A model generated the notes under the pieces. The model was not told where the DNA came from and did no database searches. It worked only from the letters and a program-made list of their open reading frames with translations. Below are positions 52,439 through 60,317 of a stretch of 64,000 nt of DNA, piece by piece (the stretch's first letter is position 1; every line of letters begins with the position of its first letter). The stretch is from positions 184,873 to 248,872 of the forward strand of contig NZ_KB890425.1 of NCBI RefSeq assembly GCF_000373105.1, given 5' to 3'. The position numbers were made by a program, and so were the translations under genes. The stretch comes from Neolewinella persica DSM 23188. Its GTDB lineage: Bacteria; Bacteroidota; Bacteroidia; Chitinophagales; Saprospiraceae.

Positions 52439-53350
52439 TTGGCAAACGGTAGTTCTCCCAACGAGGTAGTATTAAAATCAATTATCATCAATACCATTTC
52501 CCACAAAACGATCCGGTCGCTTTCCCTGCGTTACACTACGTTGGTCCTGGCTTTGCTGTTCGTACTCCCGCTTTTTGCTCAGCGCCCCATCCCGGTAAAG
52601 ACCAATGACCTGGTCAATGATTACGCGGGGATGATGAGCCGGCAGGAACAAGATCAGCTGCGACAAAAATTGACGCAATACGCCCTGGAAACTTCAACCC
52701 AGATTGCGGTAGTTACCGAAGCCTCTTTGGAAGGCGAAACGGCCTTCGACCGGGGGCTGGCCATTGCACACGGCTGGGGAGTTGGTGGTTCTGCCCAAAA
52801 TGATAACGGGGTGATGGTTTACATTGCCCGCGATGAGCGGCGTATTCAAATCCTGACGGGCTACGGTGCCGAAGGCTTTCTGCCCGACATCCTGGCTAAA
52901 CGTGTGATCGATCAGATCATGAAACCCGCCTTCCGGCAGGGTAAGGTCTACGTCGGTATCGATCAGGCAACTACCCGGATCATGGAACTTGGCACCGGAG
53001 AATACTCCGCTGATGATGTGCCGGCAGAGAGCGCTGATGGGATACCCCCAATTGTCATCTTTGGATTGATTCTTCTCGTTTTTTTCCTCATCTCTTATTT
53101 TGGTAATCAACATGGTGATGACGACGATGACGAGGATGGTGGGTACTGGCGTAATGGCCCCTACGACATGGACGATCCGAACCGGAAGGTGCGTCGGCGT
53201 CGGCGTCGTGGCGGTGGCTTTATCATCTTTCCCGGTGGCGGCGGTGGTGGTTTTGGCGGCGGTGGCGGCGGCTTTGGTGGCGGCGGCGGAGGTTTTGGCG
53301 GCTTCGGCGGCGGCGGTTTCGGTGGCGGTGGAGCCGGCGGCGGCTGGTAG
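52439..53350 (+). CDS. TPM-domain protein with glycine-rich C-terminus
   Basis: 303 residues; the start is uncertain, since no ATG precedes the signal peptide (TTLVLALLFVLPLFAQ) and TTG at 52439 is used here. After cleavage, a TPM domain (VNDYAGMMSRQEQDQLRQKL, QIAVVTEASLEG, GVMVYIARDERRIQILTGYG) is followed by a helix (IPPIVIFGLILLVFFLISYF), an acidic patch, a basic patch and a glycine/phenylalanine-rich tail ending GGAGGGW. YgcG-type proteins have this layout. The tail is encoded by GGC/GGT repeats at 53210-53350. Third gene of the lemA-TPM-TPM set. Confidence 0.82.
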   Translation: MANGSSPNEVVLKSIIINTISHKTIRSLSLRYTTLVLALLFVLPLFAQRPIPVKTNDLVNDYAGMMSRQEQDQLRQKLTQYALETSTQIAVVTEASLEGETAFDRGLAIAHGWGVGGSAQNDNGVMVYIARDERRIQILTGYGAEGFLPDILAKRVIDQIMKPAFRQGKVYVGIDQATTRIMELGTGEYSADDVPAESADGIPPIVIFGLILLVFFLISYFGNQHGDDDDDEDGGYWRNGPYDMDDPNRKVRRRRRRGGGFIIFPGGGGGGFGGGGGGFGGGGGGFGGFGGGGFGGGGAGGGW

Positions 53351-53375
53351 GTAGTTGCCATGCTACGATCAATAT

Positions 53376-53392
53376 GGCGCGGCCGCAGGTGC
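53376..53392 (-). repeat. Dispersed 17-bp motif, exact copy (left half of inverted pair)
   Basis: Minus-strand GCACCTGCGGCCGCGCC between convergent genes; with the copy at 53459 it forms an inverted repeat with a 66-base loop. Confidence 0.95.
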
Positions 53393-53458
53393 AAAGAAAG
53401 GTTTAAGGGCGAAGGGCTGTGCCCTGAAGTCTCCATGGCTTCTTGTTACCTCTCCCTT

Positions 53459-53475
53459 GCACCTGCGGCCGCGCC
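53459..53475 (+). repeat. Dispersed 17-bp motif, exact copy (right half of inverted pair)
   Basis: GCACCTGCGGCCGCGCC, preceded by TACCTCTCCCTT, which resembles the flank of the left copy on the other strand (CCTTTCTTT). Confidence 0.95.
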
Positions 53476-53616
53476 TGATCCGGCAAAGCACCTTATTCCT
53501 TAAACAAAGCTCGCGCTTAGAATTGGCTGACTGCACTGTGAGGTGAACCATTTGCCCGGAAGAGTAAAGGGGCGAAAGCTTTCAGCGGCGAATAAATAGC
53601 TCTTTTCTTAAAGCCG

Positions 53617-55110
53617 CTATTCTTCCCACAACACCCGCCTGAAAGCCAGGGTCTGCAACGTCTCCGTAGCTAATTTCCCGAATACATCCGATCGTTCTGT
53701 CATGCTGTGTAAATGGGTGCGACTCCAGCCAAAGATGTCTGGGGAGAGTAATGGAATACACAGTTTCCAGTGCGACTGAAGATCACGTTGCAGCGCAAAA
53801 GGTAACTGCGTGAGGTTACGTAATGTCCCGACCAGCTGTAGGATAAACGCTTTGCTGATCCGCTCTGACCATGGCTGTAGCCGGGATAGTACCAGCAGGC
53901 GTGCTATTCCGCCATGATGAAGCGCATGCTGTTCAGCAGTAAGCAATTGGTGAAAGGTGGCAAGGAAATCTTCCTGTGGAAGCATGGCCGTGATCTCCGC
54001 AACCAGACCGGAGGGCAGTTGAGCGATGTTGGCCTGTAGGGCAAAGTCGATAAACTCGGAGGCCACCGGCAAGTCCGCATAATCTTTGATGGCCGTCGCG
54101 GCAGCATACAGCTGCGCTTTGGTTAGGGATACCCAGAACTCCGGCAAGGGTTTGTCGATCAATTCCGGCAGGGTAGCCGGGGGTAAGTTGGCGAGCAGGA
54201 ATTCGCTGATGGATTCTTGCTTGTGCAGGCCGCCATAGGTGTCGAGGAGTGCCTTGGCATCATTGTCAGAAAGAAAGCTTAGGAAACGACCGCTATCATC
54301 GAAGGCGGCGGTAGCGACCTGGATGAGTTCATCGTGCGCCTGCGGGTCGCCGGCCAGTAACAGCAAGCGCAGGATTGCGCGGCGGACGCCGCGCCGCTTA
54401 GGCCCCAGTCCTGCCCGAAGCCAAGGAATGTCATCAGCACTCAGGCCCACCTGCAGGCCAGCTAACAGCGTTTCCTGGTTCTTAGGGGATTGCCCCTTCC
54501 AGATGGCGGCCAGGCCTTTCCGGGCAGCTGCTGGTGCAACGGCGCGCCAGCGACGGAGCAAAGGGGTCCGCCGGCCAGGTGTGGCCTCCGCTGCCCATGC
54601 GACGGAAAGATCAATGTCCGGGTCAAGCGCCGACCAGTCCGGATGTTGCCGAGCCAGCCATAAGGCCCGGTGGCCGCCAATTGTTAGCATTTGTCGGGCG
54701 ACGGTCGGCTGATCGGTCAGTTGTTTTAACGCCTCCTCCAACAGCTCTGGCAACAGATGCGGCGGGAGCAGGAGTTGGCGTTGTTCGAGCACCGACAGTG
54801 CTTCGGGGAGTAACGTAGGGTAGGTGCCCCGTAGAATGAGCTCCAGTGCCCGTGTACGTCGTGGGCCCGGGAGTTCCCGCTCTTCAGCTGCTGCGGCAGC
54901 TGTTTTGGCGTCAACTTTTTGCCCCGGTTGTAGCCGCTGCAAACGTTCTGTGATGGTCCAGGCGGTGAGCAGTTGTTCGGCGACATCAGCCGTAGCGGTT
55001 GGGTCCAGGGCATCGTTAGCTTCCAGCCAGCGGGTAAGCTCTGCGTTGATGTCTCGGCGGGCGGTGCCGAGGGTTAGGGTACTGAGGAGGGTGTCGTGCC
55101 AGGTGGACAT
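53617..55110 (-). CDS. DUF5691-like protein of unknown function
   Basis: 497 residues beginning MSTWHDTLLSTLTLGTARRD, the usual start of DUF5691 proteins. The rest is rich in leucine, alanine and amphipathic helices, suggesting a helical-repeat scaffold (for example RRAILRLLLLAGDPQAHDEL, HHGGIARLLVLSRLQPWSE). In other genomes DUF5691 genes sit next to SWIM-zinc-finger and MoxR/VWA genes; no such partner is present here, so this copy seems to be isolated. No signal peptide. Its function is unknown. Confidence 0.78.
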   Translation of the reverse strand: MSTWHDTLLSTLTLGTARRDINAELTRWLEANDALDPTATADVAEQLLTAWTITERLQRLQPGQKVDAKTAAAAAEERELPGPRRTRALELILRGTYPTLLPEALSVLEQRQLLLPPHLLPELLEEALKQLTDQPTVARQMLTIGGHRALWLARQHPDWSALDPDIDLSVAWAAEATPGRRTPLLRRWRAVAPAAARKGLAAIWKGQSPKNQETLLAGLQVGLSADDIPWLRAGLGPKRRGVRRAILRLLLLAGDPQAHDELIQVATAAFDDSGRFLSFLSDNDAKALLDTYGGLHKQESISEFLLANLPPATLPELIDKPLPEFWVSLTKAQLYAAATAIKDYADLPVASEFIDFALQANIAQLPSGLVAEITAMLPQEDFLATFHQLLTAEQHALHHGGIARLLVLSRLQPWSERISKAFILQLVGTLRNLTQLPFALQRDLQSHWKLCIPLLSPDIFGWSRTHLHSMTERSDVFGKLATETLQTLAFRRVLWEE

Positions 55111-55121
55111 GCGGCTAAGGT

Positions 55122-55414
55122 AGTGAGTTGGTGAGTTATTGAGTTGGTGAGTGGCTACCGCAAGTGCCGTTCGCTGCTCTTTGGACGCTCGCCGGGGAGG
55201 GAATGAGAGAATAATGGGCTAATGGAATGAGAGAATAGCTGCCGTAATTGCCGTTCGCTGCCCCTCGTTTTAGTTGCGTTGCCCCAGTCTAGAATATCAT
55301 AACGATTACTAAGATCAGGAGTGCTCACCCGGCGAGCAAGCGCAGTGCCGCAAGCGGAAACAGCGGTAGCCACTCACCCATTCTCTAACTCACCAACTCG
55401 CCAACTCACCAACC
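55122..55414. repeat. Long inverted repeat, GGCTACCGC family (element 3)
   Basis: The left arm (GAGTTGGTGAGTGGCTACCGC) continues outward as GAGTTGGTGAGTTATTGAGTT-type words; the right arm has AGCGGTAGCCACTCACCC and CACCAACTCGCCAACTCACC. GCGAGCAAGCGCAGT (55332-55346) matches the centre of element 1. GAGAGAATAGCTGCCG inside repeats the half-element of element 1. Between this and the gene at 55675 lie one dispersed motif and AT-rich upstream sequence; no gene is seen in the 560-base gap. Confidence 0.75.
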
Positions 55415-55493
55415 GTCCAACGGCCCTCCCCCCTTTGCTCCTTTATCCCCTTCCCCTTTGGGGACCGCGCCTGCGGCGCGACTAGGACCCTTT

Positions 55494-55510
55494 GCACCTG
55501 CGTCCGCGCC
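55494..55510 (+). repeat. Dispersed 17-bp motif, one-mismatch copy
   Basis: GCACCTGCGTCCGCGCC preceded by CTAGGACCCTTT. A further pyrimidine tract (TTGCTCCTTTATCCCCTTCC) lies 35 bases upstream. Confidence 0.9.
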
Positions 55511-55674
55511 CAATACCGCAAAAAATGCCCTTAAATCGTCTCAAACAACCAATTTCACTCCTTTTTCGTTAAAAACCCACCCGGCCAGCCACCAAAACAG
55601 GCCAAAAACGTATTTTACGGACTGAAGCGGTTTTAGGTTTTACTGAAAGTGCTCCTTTACCTTACCTACCCGCT

Positions 55675-56136
55675 ATGCACCCAGTTAAGCTTTTGCTCCT
55701 ACCTTTATTACTCTGTTTTACCACCAGCCACTTATCCGCGCAAAGCACCCTTGATGGTACTTGGGAAGGCTTCATGACGGTGGGCGGTATTCATTCCGAC
55801 AAGCAGCTGCCTACCCAGCTTTACCTGAAAACCACCGGCAAAAAAGTGGAGGGCAGAAGCTACGTGCAACTGCCGGATGGCTCAACGTTACGGATGGACC
55901 TGAGGGGCTATCTCTACAACGACTATTCCATCCAACTTGTGGAGACTTCCTTCGCCGGTGATCCCGACAACGACATCATGCCGGAATTTAACCGCCAGTA
56001 TCAGATCATTTTTAAGGCAGATCTGTGGGACCCCAAACTCAAGGGTTTCTGGCAGGAGCAAACAGAGGATACCTTTGGTGAAAAACGCCGGCGGGGGAGA
56101 ATGCTGCTGACGAGGAGGAAGGTCAAGGGGGTGTAA
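55675..56136 (+). CDS. Small secreted protein of unknown function
   Basis: 153 residues with a signal peptide (LLLLPLLLCFTTSHLSAQ). The mature part begins STLDGTWEGFMTVGG and continues as beta strands, including YLKTTGKKVEGRSYVQL and QYQIIFKADLWDPKLKGFW, like a lipocalin-type or calycin barrel, which is common for small Bacteroidota periplasmic proteins. No catalytic motif. It ends in basic residues (RRRGRMLLTRRKVKGV). It is followed by a word-built hairpin. Confidence 0.65.
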   Translation: MHPVKLLLLPLLLCFTTSHLSAQSTLDGTWEGFMTVGGIHSDKQLPTQLYLKTTGKKVEGRSYVQLPDGSTLRMDLRGYLYNDYSIQLVETSFAGDPDNDIMPEFNRQYQIIFKADLWDPKLKGFWQEQTEDTFGEKRRRGRMLLTRRKVKGV

Positions 56137-56137
56137 T

Positions 56138-56230
56138 TGGTGATTGTTGATTGTTGATGGTGAAACAGAACTCATCGATTCAACGGGTGAGCTAAATCAA
56201 CAATTAAGAATCACCAATCAACAATCACAA
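56138..56230. repeat. Word-built hairpin
   Basis: The left arm repeats GATTGTTGATTGTTGATGG, the right arm reads AATCACCAATCAACAATCAC. It lies between two plus-strand genes. Confidence 0.75.
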
Positions 56231-56261
56231 GATGCGTACCTTACCCCAAAGCTAAATTTTC

Positions 56262-57659
56262 ATGCAAATTCAATTCTGCGGCGCAGCCCGCGAAGTAACT
56301 GGTTCCGCCCACCTGCTTACCCTCGACGATGGCTACAAAATATTACTCGACTGCGGCCTGTACCAGGGACGGAATAAAGAGATGGAGGATTTCAACGAGA
56401 ACTTCATTTTTAAACCGGAAAGTGTAGACTGCCTCCTCCTTTCTCATGCACACATCGACCATTCTGGCCGCATACCGAAATTGGTAAAGGATGGTTTCCG
56501 CGGACAGATATATGCCACCCACGCCACCCGTAGCCTGTGCGCGATAATGCTGTTGGATTCTGCTTTTATTCAGGAAAAAGACGCGGAATACTTTAATAAA
56601 AAACGTGGAAAATTCGGTGAAGGTAAACAGCCTTTATACACCCGTGCCGACGTAAAACCGGCCATGGAACGCTTTGTCGGCCTACCTTACGAACATTGGG
56701 AACGGATCCATCCCAACGTCGAGGTATTGTACCGCGACGCCGGCCATATACTGGGTAGTGCCAACGTCACCCTGCGGATCAAGCGGGCCGATGGCACCAC
56801 TACAACATTTGGTTTTAGTGGCGATATTGGTCGGCCGAACCGCCCAATCCTGCGTGATCCGCAGCCGATGCCACCCTGTGATTACATCATTTGTGAATCG
56901 ACCTACGGGGACCGCGAGCACGATCTGCCGCCCAACGAAATTGAACGGTTCCTGAAAATAATCAAGGATACCTGCGTAGAGAAAAGAGGCAAACTGCTCA
57001 TTCCGGCCTTCAGCCTGGGGCGTACCCAGGAAATCGTGCATATGCTCGATCAGTTAGAAAATGCCGGCCGGTTGCCGAAGATCAAGGTATTTGTTGACAG
57101 CCCACTGGCCGTAAACGCCACCACTGTGTTTGGAGCCCACCCCGAATGCTACGATGCAGAGCTCCAGGAATACATGCTGACGGACGATAATCCCTTCGGC
57201 TTTAATGAATTGACGTACACCCAGAGTGTGGAGGAGTCAAAGGCCCTCAACTACCTCAAAGGTCCGGCCATCATCATCTCTGCTTCGGGCATGATGAACG
57301 CCGGGCGTAGTAAGCACCACCTGCGCAATACCATGGGGAGTCCTAAAAACACCATCTTTATCGTCGGTTACTGTTCCCCGGAAACCCCCGGTGGAAAGCT
57401 GCGCGCTGGTGCTTCCGGGCTCAAACTTTATGGCGATTACCACGAGTTGCGTGCCGAAGTGGTGATCATGGACAGCTTTAGTGCCCACGGCGACCGCTCC
57501 GAAATGATCGATTTTCTTGCCGGCCAGCAAGATACCTGTAAGAAGATTTTCCTGGTACACGGCGACATTGAACGTATGGAAGCCTTCGGCGCTGTGTTGA
57601 AAGAAAATGACTTTAGGGAATGGGTGGCACCTACGTTGGAGCAGACCATTGAGCTTTGA
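56262..57659 (+). CDS. Metallo-beta-lactamase/beta-CASP ribonuclease-like protein
   Basis: 465 residues of the MBL-fold RNA-specific family (CPSF73/YSH1-like). The metal motif SHAHIDHSGRIP, CGLYQGRNKE, and H in DAGHILGSANVTLR are followed by the beta-CASP region (IIISASGMMNAGRSKHHLRN, FIVGYCSPETPGGKL) and a third ligand histidine in SFSAHGDRSEM. Such proteins act as 5'-exo or endoribonucleases in RNA maturation and decay. No signal peptide. Upstream hairpin words probably stop transcription from the preceding gene, so it likely has its own promoter. Confidence 0.92.
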   Translation: MQIQFCGAAREVTGSAHLLTLDDGYKILLDCGLYQGRNKEMEDFNENFIFKPESVDCLLLSHAHIDHSGRIPKLVKDGFRGQIYATHATRSLCAIMLLDSAFIQEKDAEYFNKKRGKFGEGKQPLYTRADVKPAMERFVGLPYEHWERIHPNVEVLYRDAGHILGSANVTLRIKRADGTTTTFGFSGDIGRPNRPILRDPQPMPPCDYIICESTYGDREHDLPPNEIERFLKIIKDTCVEKRGKLLIPAFSLGRTQEIVHMLDQLENAGRLPKIKVFVDSPLAVNATTVFGAHPECYDAELQEYMLTDDNPFGFNELTYTQSVEESKALNYLKGPAIIISASGMMNAGRSKHHLRNTMGSPKNTIFIVGYCSPETPGGKLRAGASGLKLYGDYHELRAEVVIMDSFSAHGDRSEMIDFLAGQQDTCKKIFLVHGDIERMEAFGAVLKENDFREWVAPTLEQTIEL

Positions 57660-57765
57660 TGGTTTATGCGTCCTTGGAATAGGTTATTACATGCTCTCGT
57701 CCAACTTGGAAATGCTAACGCTTGGGTCCCCTTTCTCCTGGGCAAGGGAAGGACAATCGGAAGAT

Positions 57766-57879
57766 CGCTCGTCGGCCGAGGCGCGACGCAGGAGCTGGCT
57801 CGTCCGCCGAGAGATTGGATCGCGAAGCCTCCCCTCGGCGGACGAGTCAGGTCGTCCCTCCCGCCTCGGCCGACGAGCG
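57766..57879. repeat. Nested perfect inverted repeats
   Basis: Outer arms CGCTCGTCGGCCGAGGCG and CGCCTCGGCCGACGAGCG are perfect 18-bp complements. Inner arms GGCTCGTCCGCCGAG and CTCGGCGGACGAGTC pair at 14 of 15 positions and share the CTCGTC..CCGAG word with the outer pair. A degenerate copy of the dispersed motif (GGCGCGACGCAGGAGC, 57780-57795) lies in the left arm. The segment is non-coding upstream of the lipoprotein start. Confidence 0.8.
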
Positions 57880-57908
57880 AAGCCTTCGCTTGTCGTGGTC
57901 AGGTCTAC

Positions 57909-58889
57909 ATGGTTCATTGGAGCTCTTTCTTCTTCTTTTTGCTAATTCCCTTCCTCTTCTCGTGTAACCGCCAACCCAATCCTCCCCTAAAAACAACCTT
58001 CTATCATTGGCAAACGACCCTGGCACCAGACACTACTGCCCGCGCCTTGCTGGCGAAATACGACTGTGACCGGTTGTACGTAAAGGCGTTCGACGTAGCC
58101 TGGAACGCAGGACAGCCGGAACCAACTGCCCTGATTCGCCTGGAAGACACCGCTGGCTTGCCGGCCTTGGTTCCAGTCGTTTTTATCACTAACGAAGTGA
58201 TGTCGGAACAGCCAGCGGACCGGCTTAAAGAACTCGCTGACGATGTGGTTGGCCTGGTGGAAGAGCTCCTGCCGCAGGGGTTCGGAGAGTTGCAGCTGGA
58301 CTGTGATTGGACGGCGCGGACGCAGGTGCAATATTTTGCCTTTTTAACAGCCTTGCGGGAGCGCCTGGGTACGGGGCGGGAGCTGACTTGTACTGTCCGG
58401 CTACACCAATACCGGGCACCCAGGACGCAGGGCATTCCACCCGTAGGCCGGGCCACGCTGATGGCCTACAACGTTGGGGACCTCAACCGGTGGGAGACAG
58501 AGAACTCCATTATTGATACCAACATCCTGAAAACCTACCTGTCTGGAGCGGAGCCTTATCCGCTCCACCTCGACCTGGCGGTCGCGGTCTACGACTGGGC
58601 CGCCGTCTACCGGCGGGATAACCTGAGCTACCTGATCAACGAACCGGACCTTGCTGAACTGAAAGACACTTCCCGCTTTCGCGCACTGTCAAACGACGAT
58701 CTTCGCTACGAAATCATCCAGTCCACCTATTTTGATGGCATCTACCTGTACGAAGGTGACCTGCTTCGCCGGGAAGTCGCTTCGCCAGACCTGATGGAGG
58801 CACAGGCAGCTTTGCTGCGGCGCTACGTGGCGGCGTTTCCGGGGCAGCGGTTGATGGTGTATCGGGTTGGAAGTCGGTTGTGGAATTAA
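57909..58889 (+). CDS. Lipoprotein of unknown function, possible TIM-barrel glycosidase
   Basis: I place the start at the ATG at 57909: MVHWSSFFFFLLIPFLFSC is a complete lipoprotein signal. The longer frame from 57666 reads through the nested inverted repeats and has no family character. The 326-residue product is rich in beta-alpha units (DRLYVKAFDVAWN, FGELQLDCDWTARTQVQYFAFL, LHLDLAVAVYDW), as in TIM-barrel glycoside hydrolases, with acidic residues (QLDCDW) where a catalytic position might lie. No family was recognised. A copy of the dispersed motif encodes TARTQVQ. The end overlaps the convergent small gene by four bases. Confidence 0.65.
   Translation: MVHWSSFFFFLLIPFLFSCNRQPNPPLKTTFYHWQTTLAPDTTARALLAKYDCDRLYVKAFDVAWNAGQPEPTALIRLEDTAGLPALVPVVFITNEVMSEQPADRLKELADDVVGLVEELLPQGFGELQLDCDWTARTQVQYFAFLTALRERLGTGRELTCTVRLHQYRAPRTQGIPPVGRATLMAYNVGDLNRWETENSIIDTNILKTYLSGAEPYPLHLDLAVAVYDWAAVYRRDNLSYLINEPDLAELKDTSRFRALSNDDLRYEIIQSTYFDGIYLYEGDLLRREVASPDLMEAQAALLRRYVAAFPGQRLMVYRVGSRLWN
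58314..58330 (-). repeat. Dispersed 17-bp motif inside the lipoprotein gene, antisense
   Basis: Minus-strand GCACCTGCGTCCGCGCC (one mismatch); the gene reads TARTQVQ over it. Confidence 0.85.
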
Positions 58890-59122
58890 GCAAGCAACCA
58901 TTGTATTCCTGTTACAGACAAGGATATTATTACGAAAGCTAAGTAGCTAAATATAAATGTGAGCACTAGCCAGATAATACCAATTACGCTTAATTCGTCT
59001 TCACCATCTTCTATTCGAAAAGCTAATTTTCCAGCCAGAAAGGCGGCTGCGAAAATCCCTGGAATTAGAAGGGTGAAGGTTATTTCCAGACCAACGAAAT
59101 CTAAATTTCCAATCTGCTCCAT
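58886..59122 (-). CDS. Small membrane protein of unknown function
   Basis: 78 residues with two hydrophobic segments (FTLLIPGIFAAAFLAGKLAF and IIWLVLTFIFSYLAFVIISL) around a short acidic loop (RIEDGEDELS). Not recognised. The stretch is AT-rich compared with its neighbours, and the reading frame has an ATG and a sensible membrane composition. It overlaps the end of the convergent lipoprotein gene by four bases. Could be a small inner-membrane protein; no function can be given. Confidence 0.5.
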   Translation of the reverse strand: MEQIGNLDFVGLEITFTLLIPGIFAAAFLAGKLAFRIEDGEDELSVIGIIWLVLTFIFSYLAFVIISLSVTGIQWLLA

Positions 59123-59196
59123 GATGCATGGATAAAGAGCTTTGAATAATAAAGTGGAAGATCATGTCTACATGTCTTTGTTTCAATAAGCCGGGA

Positions 59197-60060
59197 TTAC
59201 CGCCGCCGCTTCCGCTTCCCCACCGCATGTTTACGAATCTTCGTCCCTTCACTGCCAACATACAACCACCGTTCATCGTAAAAATCCACTGCCTCGAACT
59301 GGGTGGGGATGAACCAGCTGAGGTTGCGGCGTTTTACCTTGCCCTGGAGAAAATGGTCTTTGGGATAATCTTTTATGGTGATCAGCGAAGCAGCGCCGCT
59401 GGGCCAGAATCCGGCCAGAAACTTAAAGTTATAGGCGGTTAATACCAGTTCTCCGCGCCCGGCATCGAGGGCGGCGGCGGTTACTACACGGCGGGGCAAG
59501 TAAAGACTGTCGACAAGTTCCGCCACGTAGGTGCCGGGAGTGGCCGGTAAGCGATAATGGTAAGTATAGTACTTCCCTTTACCGAACAACTGGTCTTTGG
59601 TGAAAAGGTGGAGCTGTCCGGCATGGTGAACCAAGGCTTCACAGTCGTAGTTTCCGGGGAAGTCCCGGCCGCGGCCATCCTGGCCAGGGTAAGTGAAGTT
59701 TATGGTGTCGGTGGTGCCGGTTTCTGACTGGTAGCGATAGATCTGCATACTGGTACGCTTACCGGTGTTGTTCCCGAAGTCGCCCAGGTAAAGGTTACCG
59801 GCGGCATCACGGGTGATGTCTTCGTTGTCTACCGCGCCGGCGGCGAGAGTTTCCTGGCCGATGATGATACCGCGCTGATCGGTGGTGTACACCTTTGGCC
59901 CGTCGCCACTGTCGTTGTGCCAGGTGAAATCCCCTTCCTCAATGCTGAGGCCCGAGGCTTCCGTAAGGATAGGAGGCAGGCGGATGGTTTTGGGCGGAGC
60001 GGCGATGGAACAAGCCGTGAGGCATCCGATAACAATCAGGTAAATTGGCAATTTCAACAT
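59197..60060 (-). CDS. Lipoprotein of unknown function, possibly beta-propeller
   Basis: 287 residues with a lipoprotein signal (MLKLPIYLIVIGCLTAC). The mature part has repeated beta-strand units: EASGLSIEEGDFTWHNDSGD, DITRDAAGNLYLGDFGNN, CEALVHHAGQLHLFTKDQLF and LDAGRGELVLTAYNFKF, suggestive of a beta-propeller or a related SdiA-regulated-like lipoprotein. The C-terminus is basic (KHAVGKRKRRR). No catalytic residues. Divergent from the giant adhesin, with one dispersed motif in the gap. Confidence 0.7.
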   Translation of the reverse strand: MLKLPIYLIVIGCLTACSIAAPPKTIRLPPILTEASGLSIEEGDFTWHNDSGDGPKVYTTDQRGIIIGQETLAAGAVDNEDITRDAAGNLYLGDFGNNTGKRTSMQIYRYQSETGTTDTINFTYPGQDGRGRDFPGNYDCEALVHHAGQLHLFTKDQLFGKGKYYTYHYRLPATPGTYVAELVDSLYLPRRVVTAAALDAGRGELVLTAYNFKFLAGFWPSGAASLITIKDYPKDHFLQGKVKRRNLSWFIPTQFEAVDFYDERWLYVGSEGTKIRKHAVGKRKRRR

Positions 60061-60113
60061 TTGGCGAAGCTACGGAGGCATCAGAAAACACAGCTCTTCA
60101 AAGCCATTTTTTT

Positions 60114-60130
60114 GCACCTGCGGCCGCGCC
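60114..60130 (+). repeat. Dispersed 17-bp motif, exact copy
   Basis: GCACCTGCGGCCGCGCC preceded by CCATTTTTTT, between divergent genes. Confidence 0.95.
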
Positions 60131-60271
60131 TGAAAAGTCCGCAAAACCCCAGCTTTCCATTTTGCGGGAGGCCTTAGGAAACCGGCGAAAATTAATGCGA
60201 TAAACGAGTGTTTAATTGGCGGGGAAGAGAAAGGACGGTTGTTAAATTTTTACACACCGATTTCAATCCTT

Positions 60272-60279
60272 TATCTTTG
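60272..60279 (+). promoter_or_regulatory. Bacteroidota-type -7 element for the giant adhesin
   Basis: TATCTTTG fits TAnnTTTG exactly and lies 38 bases before the ATG at 60318. A -33 TTG at the proper spacing is not clear. Confidence 0.55.
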
Positions 60280-60317
60280 GCAACCACTCCACTCTTTTGT
60301 CTTCCCTACTTCTCCCG

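Noticed and set aside
53210..53350. GGC microsatellite
   Set aside because: It is the in-frame glycine-rich tail of a TPM-domain protein, a known layout.
54528..54548. Another copy of the dispersed motif in the DUF5691 gene
   Set aside because: GTTGCACCAGCAGC shares only part of the word and fits ordinary codons for VAPAAA.
57666..57908. Extended N-terminus of the lipoprotein at 57909
   Set aside because: The added residues are read through nested inverted repeats, and a full lipoprotein signal begins at 57909.
3221..60130. The GCGGCCGC core as a cloning or vector artefact
   Set aside because: The centre varies between copies, flanks differ at every site and copies lie in frame in genes, so it is not linker contamination.
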